Source: JAWKNZ01 sp041391425
GTDB lineage: Bacteria; Bdellovibrionota_B; Oligoflexia; Oligoflexales; JAWKNZ01
Length of the DNA: 64,000 bases
Reading direction: 5' to 3'
Assembly (NCBI GenBank): GCA_041391425.1
Contig: JAWKNZ010000004.1
Coordinates: 62,001 to 126,000, forward strand
In this document: positions 1 through 7,616 of the stretch, piece after piece
How the letters are laid out: every line of letters starts with the position of its first letter
How positions within the stretch are numbered: position 1 is the stretch's first letter
Translations under genes and position numbers: made by a program
Notes under the pieces: model-generated
What the model was told of the DNA's origin: nothing
Databases searched by the model: none
What the model saw: only the letters and a program-made list of their open reading frames with translations

Positions 1-755
1 TTCATTAGTGACAAGGCTTCTTCGGTGTGGCTATTGGTTCGTAGGTTATTGATCAAACTATTGTATGCTCGGTAATAGTTTGGATTTTTTTCAAGTGCTA
101 ATTCTAGTAATTTGCGGCTTTTTCCTTTTTCTTCGCTAAATTCCATTAAGCAAGCTTTTGCTTCTAAATATCTAGCTGTTGTTTTATCGGTATTCTGATT
201 ATTTAATTCTTCTAATGTATTGACTAAATTATTGTACTCATTCTTATTAAACGAAATTTTTAGGCCGTCAATGGCATTAAGAAGTTTATACCACCTTCGC
301 TCGATATTATTTTCATTTACTGGAGTGGATATATACTCAATGAGCTCCTTTTCTGTAGACTTAAGCATTTTATCTATATTACGTAGTTGCAATACCTTGT
401 TTATTTTTAATTCCGAAAAATAGACAACATCTTCTCGAGTGGGATTTGTAGATAGAACTATGATGCGTTCAGAAACATCAAAATATGGATCGATATCATT
501 GATTTCTTCAATAATAGCACCTCCAGGCCGCATTTTGTCTTCCCAATGTACGATAATTTTGGGTGCAGCTTGAAAGCGTTGCCATGAAGCACGTATAGGC
601 GTATAACTGGGTAATCTTAAAAAGTCAAAGTTCGGAATTTTATTAAGTGTTCTCTGTACAAACTCCCAAATCCATGTTTTTTGATCAACAAAAACGAGGC
701 TCTCTTCACTGAAAGGTGTTTCATGCTGTTTTTTTGGAAGCGATGTGTTTGACAA
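1..755 (-). CDS. Receiver-like/TPR protein, 3' end outside the window
   Basis: The minus strand reads open from about position 755 to the window edge, about 250 residues, with the C-terminus missing. The first part resembles a response-regulator receiver fold that has lost its chemistry: a beta-1-like segment ESLVFVD, a beta-3-like segment KIIVHWED with Trp where the phospho-Asp would sit, then IIVLST. No conserved Lys is seen. The second part is helical with TPR-like spacing (LLELALEKNPNYYRAYNSL). The layout matches its neighbour at 1848-3206, so the two are probably paralogues. A stop lies just upstream in frame and no ATG precedes the conserved part; TTG at 755 is the best available start but lacks a clear ribosome binding site. 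A role in protein-protein signalling is inference. Confidence 0.6.
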   Translation of the reverse strand, partial: MSNTSLPKKQHETPFSEESLVFVDQKTWIWEFVQRTLNKIPNFDFLRLPSYTPIRASWQRFQAAPKIIVHWEDKMRPGGAIIEEINDIDPYFDVSERIIVLSTNPTREDVVYFSELKINKVLQLRNIDKMLKSTEKELIEYISTPVNENNIERRWYKLLNAIDGLKISFNKNEYNNLVNTLEELNNQNTDKTTARYLEAKACLMEFSEEKGKSRKLLELALEKNPNYYRAYNSLINNLRTNSHTEEALSLM

Positions 756-903
756 TGGTACGTCCGCTGTTATAGAAGTCTTATTTTATATGTATCCTTG
801 ACCTTAGTACAACTTTATTTCGACAAGAAATAAAACTAACTTTAGAATTGATAGTCATGGTTAGGCGTATAAGACGTTGCATACGGCGTAAAGAGGTTCA
901 CAA

Positions 904-1851
904 TTGGAAAAAAATACTTATAAACCTTGTTTGATTGTAGGGTTAGGTGCCGTTGGTGTTACGATAGCGGCTAGATTGCAAATTATGGGTATTCCGACAG
1001 TGTTTTGGGGGCGTTCTGGTAAATTGAATGATAGCTTCGATTTTAAGGGCTGGAATAAAAATTTACGGGTGGAACCAACTTGTGGAAAGCATAAGCCATT
1101 TGAATCTTCTGATGTCGCATTAGCTTTTATTTGTGTTAAAGCCTATGATTTAGAAAAATGTTTGCAAGATGTATGTGCACGGTTGGTTCCAGGTACTGTA
1201 GTTATTCCTGTTTCCAACGGTGCTGTCGATGATGTTTTAATGCGAAAGTCGGAGGAGTTTACGAATCTGCACTGGCGGCAAGGTCTTTGTGCTTTTGGAA
1301 CCAGCTCTATAATAAGGGGTAGTAGTAGCCATACCAGCTTAACTAATCTTGGTTATCAATTGACTTCTTCACAAAGTCAATGCATGTGGGGACCATTGAA
1401 TGGTATCGATAAAATTGAGGACATAGAGGTACAGCTTCTAGATTTAGATCAAAATATTTTTTTTCAATATAAAAATGACGTGACTCTTTTTATCCGTAGA
1501 AAATGGCTATATAACACTGTGATGAACACTCTGTGTGCAGTGCATGCTCATTAAAATAATGGCCGATTATTGGAGAATATGCATGAGCTGGAATCTGTGT
1601 ATGAAGAAAGTATAATGCTGTATAGTTATCTTTGGGGTGATTTGCCAGTCAGTAGAGAAAAAATGTGGGAGGATTTGCTTTGTTTTATTGGGATAACTGC
1701 TAGAAATGAGAATTCAATGGCTAGAGATGTAAGATTGCATAAGAGGACCGAATCGGAGTTTTTAGCTGGTCTCGCTGTTAGGTATGGAAGATTGCCACTT
1801 TTAAAAAAGCTACATGAAACAATTTGTAGCAGCACGATTAGGCGTGCTTAA
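904..1851 (+). pseudogene. Ketopantoate reductase-like (ApbA/PanE) gene with an in-frame stop
   Basis: Residues 8-40 form an NAD(P)-binding Rossmann start (IVGLGAVGVTIAARL), followed by CVKAYDLEKCL and VIPVSNGAVDD, which match the substrate-contact blocks of ketopantoate reductases. The C-terminal helical domain carries KWLYNTVMNTLCAVHAH, then a TAA codon at 1552-1554, then NNGRLLENMHELESVYEE in the same frame. The family normally reads through here (N-x-L-x-A....NG), so one nonsense codon splits an otherwise complete gene of about 315 residues. The start is TTG at 904 with AAGAGG 7 bases upstream; an ATG restart at 1579 would give only the C-terminal half. If intact it would reduce ketopantoate or a related 2-keto acid with NADPH. 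Sequencing error (CAA to TAA) is an alternative to true loss. It meets the next gene tail to tail with 4 bases of overlap. Confidence 0.75.
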
Positions 1852-3206
1852 AAGCTCTCATCTTCAAAACTTTCATTAAACTGATCCACGAGTTCGCTAT
1901 TCTTCTGATCTTCGGGAGTTGTTTCGTGGCTTCGCTCTTTATCTGTTTGATGGATTTGCCGTTCACAAACGCGAACGTTGTGAACAGCAGATTCGAAGGA
2001 GCTATCTTTTTCCATTGAATATTTGAAAAACTTATAAGCTTGCTCTAAGTCATTTAGTTTAAAATGGGCTATGCCTATGTTGAATAGAAGCTTAGCAATT
2101 ATTTGGTTTTTATCTTTTAAAGCCTTAATTGCCGCTTTGTAAAGCTTTAGACCTTCATCATATTTTCCTGAGTGAATTGATATTATTGCGGCATCATTAA
2201 ATACTGAAGCCAACTCTAGTGAACTGGAAAACGTTTTAAGCAGGACGAGTGCTTCGTTTATATCTCCCTCAAGAAGTAAGCATTTGCTTAACCCTTTTTG
2301 AGCGGAAATTAAATCGCTTTTTAGCTCTAATGCTTGCGTAAAGCTTTCATTTGCCTTTTCGGTAGAGCCTGTATATAGGTATGCCGTACCCAGGTCAACT
2401 AATCTTTGCGGATTAAATGGGTTGATTATGCTTGCATTCTTTAGTATTTCTCTTGCTTCATCAAACAAACCTTGTTTCATTTTACAACGAGCGAGCAAGT
2501 GCATCCCACGAATATTCACTGGGTATAAGGCATTTAGTTTTTGGGAGTGTTGATATGCTTCATCCCAATGATTAAGCTGAATAGAATTATTTATGAGCTC
2601 GCCCAATAAGACAGGGTCGTCGACATGTTCATTTAATAGCTCGTTAATATATTTCTCAGATTTTTTCCAGTCGCCGGAAATCTGGATTTGGGCTATACGC
2701 GATATCTTTTTTCTAAAACTTGACGAATTGGCTTCATCAGCTATGATTTGGCTTAGATTGGCAGATATAGTCTTTACTGATATATCGCCTGAGTGGACTC
2801 TTGTAACGTTATACTCAGCGGCTAATCCATATAGTTCGTAGGGTGCATCTTGTGTCAGTAAAAAAATTGGCCTGGTATCACAAGCAAATCGCCCTTGAGC
2901 TGCACTTAGCAGCTTGCTTGCTTCTTCTTTATTGTCAGTCCAATCCAAAATGAAAAGCGCATTATCATTTTTTGCTAATTCTAAAATGCAGGCTTCAAAG
3001 GTGTCCGGGGTGGTAATATCTTCAATCCCTAGCTCTTTCAGCATTTTGCGGAAAATCGGACGCAAATTACTCCTAGAAATGAAGACAATCCCTTCATTTA
3101 GAGGTATAACTTTGTTGTTCAATACTTCGGCCGCGCTAATAACAAACCCTCCAAGATAGCGTCGATTTATATACCTATTTACCATAGTGTACAATTCTCT
3201 TAACAC
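1848..3206 (-). CDS. Degenerate receiver domain plus TPR repeats
   Basis: A protein of about 450 residues. Roughly residues 35-155 look like a CheY-type receiver: beta-1 GIVFISRSN (the acidic pair replaced by Ser-Arg), beta-3 ALFILDWTDN (Asp kept), beta-4 IFLLTQD (Thr kept), and no Lys at beta-5 (VHSGDIS). It should therefore not work as a standard phospho-switch. From about residue 170 onward there are TPR helices (for example ALELKSDLISAQKGLSKCLL and AYKFFKYSMEKD), ending in an acidic, Glu/Asp-rich tail. GTG at 3206, TTG at 3194 and ATG at 3185 are in frame; AAGGAAG lies directly before the GTG, so the later starts are better spaced. A scaffold or signalling adaptor role is inference from the architecture. 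Confidence 0.75.
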   Translation of the reverse strand: MLRELYTMVNRYINRRYLGGFVISAAEVLNNKVIPLNEGIVFISRSNLRPIFRKMLKELGIEDITTPDTFEACILELAKNDNALFILDWTDNKEEASKLLSAAQGRFACDTRPIFLLTQDAPYELYGLAAEYNVTRVHSGDISVKTISANLSQIIADEANSSSFRKKISRIAQIQISGDWKKSEKYINELLNEHVDDPVLLGELINNSIQLNHWDEAYQHSQKLNALYPVNIRGMHLLARCKMKQGLFDEAREILKNASIINPFNPQRLVDLGTAYLYTGSTEKANESFTQALELKSDLISAQKGLSKCLLLEGDINEALVLLKTFSSSLELASVFNDAAIISIHSGKYDEGLKLYKAAIKALKDKNQIIAKLLFNIGIAHFKLNDLEQAYKFFKYSMEKDSSFESAVHNVRVCERQIHQTDKERSHETTPEDQKNSELVDQFNESFEDESF

Positions 3207-3270
3207 TTCCTTCGGAAAATAAAAAAAAACGTTTAGCTTTAAGAATTTTTAAATATTACCATGGATTTGG

Positions 3271-3334
3271 ATTAGGTTATTCCTAATTATATCTTGAGTT
3301 TCTAAGAGTTATCCTAATTAAATGCTATTCTAAT
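3271..3334. promoter_or_regulatory. Repeated TCCTAAT boxes upstream of the transporter
   Basis: The 335-base gap between two divergent genes holds an inverted repeat, ATTAGG-TTATT-CCTAAT (3271-3287), and two further direct copies of its right half, ATCCTAAT near 3311 and ATTCTAAT near 3327. Repeated half-sites of this kind often mark operators. No regulator is identified and no promoter elements are clear, so binding is inference. Confidence 0.35.
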
Positions 3335-3541
3335 CATAGTGGTTTTTTCACGTCTTTTACAAAAAATAATTTTTCGTACTTAAGTATTCACATCCCTCGA
3401 TGGGTGATTTTTTTATTTTCGGATCTTATATAGGCCATTTAAAGGTCGTGTACATCCGCTAGCATCTAAAGGGTTATTCACTTCAAGTTAATGCCATTTG
3501 GTAGGATGGGCATTTTTGCAATAAATGAATAAGGAGAAAAT

Positions 3542-5137
3542 GTGCCGAACAGATATAGAACTAGCCATAATGTTGGAGAAAATAATCTACGGATATTTGG
3601 GATGGATATCCACCATCCAGTTTTTGCCGCATCGGCATCATTGATTATTATTTTTGTAGTTATGACATTGTTATTTCCGACTAATGCTAAGCTAGCTTTC
3701 GACTCCGCAAAAAATTTTTCTATAAACCGTTTTGATTGGTTATTTACAATCTCCGGCAATTTCTTTGTTGTTTTTTGTGCTGTCCTTGTTGTTTTGCCTT
3801 TCAGTAAGATCCGTCTTGGAGGCTGTGATGCGAAGCCTGAGTTTACTACGTTTTCATGGTTAAATATGCTGTTTGCAGCTGGTATGGGAATTGGCTTGAT
3901 GTTTTGGAGCGTAGCAGAGCCTATTGGTTACTATACTAATTGGTCCGGTACTCCATTAAATGTGGAAGCACAGACTAAAGGTGCTGAAGTGCTCGCGATG
4001 GGTGCTACTATATTCCATTGGGGCCTTCACCCTTGGGCGGTTTATACGGTAGTTGCGCTTTCTTTAGCTTTTTTTACCTATAATAAAAAGATGCCCTTAA
4101 CCATCCGTTCGGGCTTTTACCCTATTTTAAAGGATAACTCTTGGGGCATTCTTGGTCATGTTATTGATATTATTGCAGTTATGGCTACTATCTTTGGTCT
4201 AGCAACTTCTCTTGGCTTTGGTGCCAAGCAGGCGGCTGGAGGATTGCACTATTTATATGGTTTCGATAACGATATTGGCACTCAATTGGCTATCATTGTT
4301 TTAGTTACATCTTTAGCTACGATTTCGGTGGTGAGAGGGCTAGATGGTGGGGTTAAGGTTCTCAGTAATCTAAATATTATATTTGCGTTACTTTTATTGT
4401 TCTTTGTGATTTTTGCAGGCCCGACTATGCCCATTGTGAAAAACATCTCAAATTCGATTATTGGATATGTGGAAAATTTTATCCCGTTAAGTAACTGGAT
4501 AGATCGTAAAGATAAAGCTTTCTACCATGGTTGGACAGTATTTTATTGGGCTTGGTGGATTTCCTGGTCTCCATTTGTCGGAATGTTTATTGCTCGAGTT
4601 TCTTATGGGCGTACAATTAGAGAGTTTATAATTGCTGTTATGATTATTCCTACTTTAGTCACTACGGCTTGGATGGGAGCCTTCGGAGGTACAGCATTAT
4701 TTCAATTCAAGGAAAAAATAGGCTCCATTGCAAATGGAATAACTTCGGTTGAGCTTTCACTCTTTCAGGTTTTGGAGCAATTGCCAATGGCGCCGTTTAT
4801 CTCCCTTCTAAGTGTTATATTAATCCTTTGCTTTTTTGTAACCTCGTCAGATTCAGGATCTTTAGTAATAGATAGTATTACGGCAGGGGGAAAGTTGGAC
4901 GCACCTATCCCGCAACGGGTTTTTTGGGCTGTTATGGAAGGTTTAATTGCTATAGCTCTTCTTGTAGGAGGAGGAAGGGATGCACTTGGAGCTCTTCGGG
5001 CAGCAGCAATTAGCGTCGGACTCCCATTCAGTGCAATTTTGCTCTTGTTATGCATATGCCTTATTCTCGGGATTTGGCATGAGTACAGATTTAACTTTTC
5101 GAAGAAGAAAAAATTATGCAAATCTAGGGCGTGTTGA
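3542..5137 (+). CDS. BCCT family transporter (betaine/choline/carnitine type)
   Basis: The 531-residue protein has the hydrophobic pattern of a 12-TM secondary transporter of the inner membrane. It shows family blocks FWSVAEPIGYY, FHWGLHPWAVY, GLATSLGFGAKQ, the diagnostic GWTVFYWAWWISWSPFVG and RTIREF, and FFVTSSDSGSLV near the end. BCCT proteins import quaternary ammonium osmolytes with Na+ or H+; which substrate is carried here cannot be told. The start is GTG at 3542 with AAGGAG 6 bases upstream; the overlapping ATG at 3540 is in another frame. The last five codons and the TGA stop come from a palindromic repeat that begins at 5127, so the native C-terminus has been replaced. The upstream gap carries repeated TCCTAAT boxes. 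Confidence 0.93.
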   Translation: MPNRYRTSHNVGENNLRIFGMDIHHPVFAASASLIIIFVVMTLLFPTNAKLAFDSAKNFSINRFDWLFTISGNFFVVFCAVLVVLPFSKIRLGGCDAKPEFTTFSWLNMLFAAGMGIGLMFWSVAEPIGYYTNWSGTPLNVEAQTKGAEVLAMGATIFHWGLHPWAVYTVVALSLAFFTYNKKMPLTIRSGFYPILKDNSWGILGHVIDIIAVMATIFGLATSLGFGAKQAAGGLHYLYGFDNDIGTQLAIIVLVTSLATISVVRGLDGGVKVLSNLNIIFALLLLFFVIFAGPTMPIVKNISNSIIGYVENFIPLSNWIDRKDKAFYHGWTVFYWAWWISWSPFVGMFIARVSYGRTIREFIIAVMIIPTLVTTAWMGAFGGTALFQFKEKIGSIANGITSVELSLFQVLEQLPMAPFISLLSVILILCFFVTSSDSGSLVIDSITAGGKLDAPIPQRVFWAVMEGLIAIALLVGGGRDALGALRAAAISVGLPFSAILLLLCICLILGIWHEYRFNFSKKKKLCKSRAC

Positions 5138-5305
5138 CGTTTCATTTTCGTAGCGAGAGACAAATACTTGAAAGTCGCAGCTAGGAAGGGTTTCAAAAAT
5201 TACCGGAGGTGTACTAGATGTACATTGAGGATAATTTTTGAAACCCTGACAACGTTGTGACTCAAGGGTTTGGCTCGTAGTAGGAAATGAAACGTCAACA
5301 CGCCC
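5127..5305. repeat. Palindromic MITE-like element, family A, copy 1
   Basis: A 179-bp near-palindrome whose ends read GGGCGTGTTGACGTTTCATT and its exact complement, flanked on both sides by TA (5125-5126, 5306-5307), which suggests a TA target duplication as in IS630/Tc1-like or some IS5-group elements. The arms pair over most of their length; the centre is TGTAC-TAGAT-GTACA at 5210-5224. It has no coding capacity. It overlaps the 3' end of the BCCT gene. Copies 2 (28243) and 3 (56148) lie in the opposite orientation. Confidence 0.85.
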
Positions 5306-5334
5306 TAGGCAATAAGGCATTATGTAACAAAAAT

Positions 5335-6129
5335 TTAGTAGCCTCGATCAGTGCTTTCAAAAATCTTGTCAGCCGATTTAGCAATAAAGCCTTGATAAAG
5401 TTGATTGTTTTCCATCGGATAGCGCAACGCAAATTCGTAATAACAGCCTGGGATAGATTTCTTGCCATCGTCAAATTCCACTTCAATGAGTGAAGCAAGA
5501 GTTGACGATTGCTCGAGGAGAACTTCAGGGGTTCCTTTGATCTCTCCACCGGCGTTGTTTAATTTGAAATTATTTTCCTTAAGGAAATGATTAAGGTCGT
5601 TTAAGCTTTTAAAAGACTTCAAATCATTTACCGAAATAGTAAAGTGGTTTGGTCGGAAACCAATGGCATAAAGCCAAGAGGCATATTCTGACTCAGCCTT
5701 CAACTCCTCGTATATTTTGAAGCTCTTTTTCCAATGTGTCCCAGAGTAGAGGAAACTAGGTGACTGCATATTTTCTTCTGATATTGATTCAATGCAGCTA
5801 TTTGCAACTTCTTGAAGAGTATTGCTAAATTGATCTAAGAGCAGCTCGCTAATAAAGATTTTTGGCTTTCCTTCAGCTTCCAAATGCTTGGCAAAAAGCT
5901 TTTTTTCTTCGAAATGATATGTGCCCTTTTCAGTATAGCCATAAGGAGTAAAAAACTCTACGAGCCGGTCTATTCCAACTTTAGGATGAGAAAAGGTTCT
6001 TAGGGCTATATGGTCATTAACAATCCCCGTTTCTTTTTCCGCTAATAATTGGTGAATGCGCTCTGCTTCTGGATTCATTAATACATAATCTAGCCACATC
6101 TTTTGTAGCAGATCTGAGATTTGTTCCAT
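5335..6129 (-). CDS. DUF1338 family protein (2-oxoadipate dioxygenase/decarboxylase-like)
   Basis: The 264-residue protein matches the short form of the DUF1338 (HglS/YdcJ) family, vicinal-oxygen-chelate-like Fe(II) enzymes. Visible blocks are DHIALRTF near residue 39, whose His is a predicted metal ligand, FISELLL with the partner Glu, and FRPNHFTISVND with a second conserved His. Known HglS converts 2-oxoadipate to 2-hydroxyglutarate in lysine breakdown; the short forms are less studied, so the substrate here is inference. The ATG has AGGAAG 6 bases upstream. It lies 15 bases after purC on the same strand and could be co-transcribed with it. A family A repeat sits just beyond its 3' end. 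Confidence 0.75.
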   Translation of the reverse strand: MEQISDLLQKMWLDYVLMNPEAERIHQLLAEKETGIVNDHIALRTFSHPKVGIDRLVEFFTPYGYTEKGTYHFEEKKLFAKHLEAEGKPKIFISELLLDQFSNTLQEVANSCIESISEENMQSPSFLYSGTHWKKSFKIYEELKAESEYASWLYAIGFRPNHFTISVNDLKSFKSLNDLNHFLKENNFKLNNAGGEIKGTPEVLLEQSSTLASLIEVEFDDGKKSIPGCYYEFALRYPMENNQLYQGFIAKSADKIFESTDRGY

Positions 6130-6144
6130 TGGTTCTTCCTATTT

Positions 6145-7152
6145 TTATAGATTAAGATCTGACAAGTTAACGGCCTCTTTTGTCTCACTAATGACCATTG
6201 GCTTACCGGTTAAGGCTTCTGCGACCGTGAGATATACAGATGCTAGTCCAATTATGCTCTCTGCTGATATTTCAGGAACTGGGCCCTCTCCTTGAAAGCC
6301 TTTTTCGATTAACTCTCTTCTCACTACTTCCTTATCGAGCATCACTGGTGGCTTATTTGCGGCGAGCATCTCGTCATAAGTTTTTTCTACCCAAAGGCGG
6401 CTAGAATCTGGAGTATGGACTTCATCAATAATATAGATATTACCTTCTTTGTCTCTTCCAAATTCGTATTTTGTATCTACTAGAATCCAACCTTTCTCCG
6501 CATATATTTTCTGCCCAAGAGCAAAAATATCAAGGGCTAGTTTCGATATTTTCTCCCATTCTTCTCGGCTACAAACTCCTTCTTCAATTAATTGTTCCGG
6601 TGTTCTATTTTCATCATGCTCGAAAGCTTCAGCCTTGCTAGTTGGAGTGATGATAGGTTTGGCTAATTTACCATAATTTTTAAGCCCTTCAGGTAATATA
6701 GCGCCGCAGAAATTGCGCTCTCCTTTTTCGTAGGAACGCATCATGCTTCCTGCCAAGTAGCCTCTAACTATAACTTCCGCTTTAATCGGCTCAAGCCGTT
6801 TTGCCTTAATGACGCGCGGATGTGCTTGTTTAAGAAAATGTGTTGGGAGATTCTCATTAATTTTTTCAAACCAATAACTTGCGATAGTCGCAAGGATATT
6901 TCCTTTGTAGGGAACGTCTCCAATAAAACGGTCGAATGCAGATAGGCGGTCTGTGTGTAGGATATCTACTTCATCACCGTGAAAAAGGCATTGTCTTACC
7001 TTGCCTTCATAGACCTGGATGTCGCGCTTTGCTAACATATTGTTTTGCTCATCTGTAAGTCCGCTATAACAGTGACGCTTTACCTCTTGCATCGGATTGT
7101 TTTGTTGTAAAATACTTGCATATAATTCTTTTAAAAATAGCTTATCACTCAT
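6145..7152 (-). CDS. purC: SAICAR synthetase (phosphoribosylaminoimidazole-succinocarboxamide synthase)
   Basis: PurC joins CAIR and aspartate with ATP in purine synthesis, in the cytoplasm. The 335-residue protein shows the family blocks YEGKVRQCL (nucleotide loop), TDRLSAFDR, EVIVRGYLAGS, PTSKAEAFEHDEN, LVDTKYEFG and IIDEVHTPDSSRLW. It is longer than the roughly 240-residue E. coli type and matches the longer form with a C-terminal extension. The start ATG at 7152 has GGAG about 12 bases upstream, somewhat distant. It precedes the DUF1338 gene on the same strand with a 15-base gap. Confidence 0.96.
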   Translation of the reverse strand: MSDKLFLKELYASILQQNNPMQEVKRHCYSGLTDEQNNMLAKRDIQVYEGKVRQCLFHGDEVDILHTDRLSAFDRFIGDVPYKGNILATIASYWFEKINENLPTHFLKQAHPRVIKAKRLEPIKAEVIVRGYLAGSMMRSYEKGERNFCGAILPEGLKNYGKLAKPIITPTSKAEAFEHDENRTPEQLIEEGVCSREEWEKISKLALDIFALGQKIYAEKGWILVDTKYEFGRDKEGNIYIIDEVHTPDSSRLWVEKTYDEMLAANKPPVMLDKEVVRRELIEKGFQGEGPVPEISAESIIGLASVYLTVAEALTGKPMVISETKEAVNLSDLNL

Positions 7153-7616
7153 ATCGATTACAAATCTCCATGTTTAATGTCCCTGCATTCTTACTTACGC
7201 ATTATATGGCGTTTCGTCTATGGTTTTTCTTGAGATTTAAATAAGCATGAGATTGCTTCGCGATTGCACAAAATATCGCATTGTCTAATTCTTGAACTCC
7301 GTTAAACCAACAATTACTGGTATTTTTGCCTCAGTATAGCTATGTTCGAGTTCCATGATGCATTCGGTACAAAAAAGTTTTGTATTCGAGCAATGATGGA
7401 GCCTTAGTTTAATACTAAGCACTTGTTTTGAAAGTCTATTTTTAGACTAATGAGAGTAAGTGGATGGTTGGCAAGTTGGATATGGCTGCGCCAAGAAAGA
7501 ATATTCTGAAGGTAAATGTGTAATAAGGATATTTTTTCTATATTAGAGCTGCGCTTGCATATATCGCAACTATCTAGGGGATCAAATAAATCTGCAGGTA
7601 AGGAATTTTGAGGATT
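7153..7616. other. Divergent intergenic region purC/icd
   Basis: About 460 bases between two divergent genes. It must hold both promoters, but I see no convincing operator, riboswitch-like fold or small gene in it. Confidence 0.4.

Noticed and set aside
220..423. Plus-strand 67-residue frame
   Set aside because: The minus strand here carries a longer frame with TPR-like and receiver-like sequence; this frame has no binding site.
5114..5493. Small frames inside the family A palindrome (also at 28296 and 56112)
   Set aside because: They run through both arms of a near-palindrome and give repeat-derived peptides; no binding site or family.
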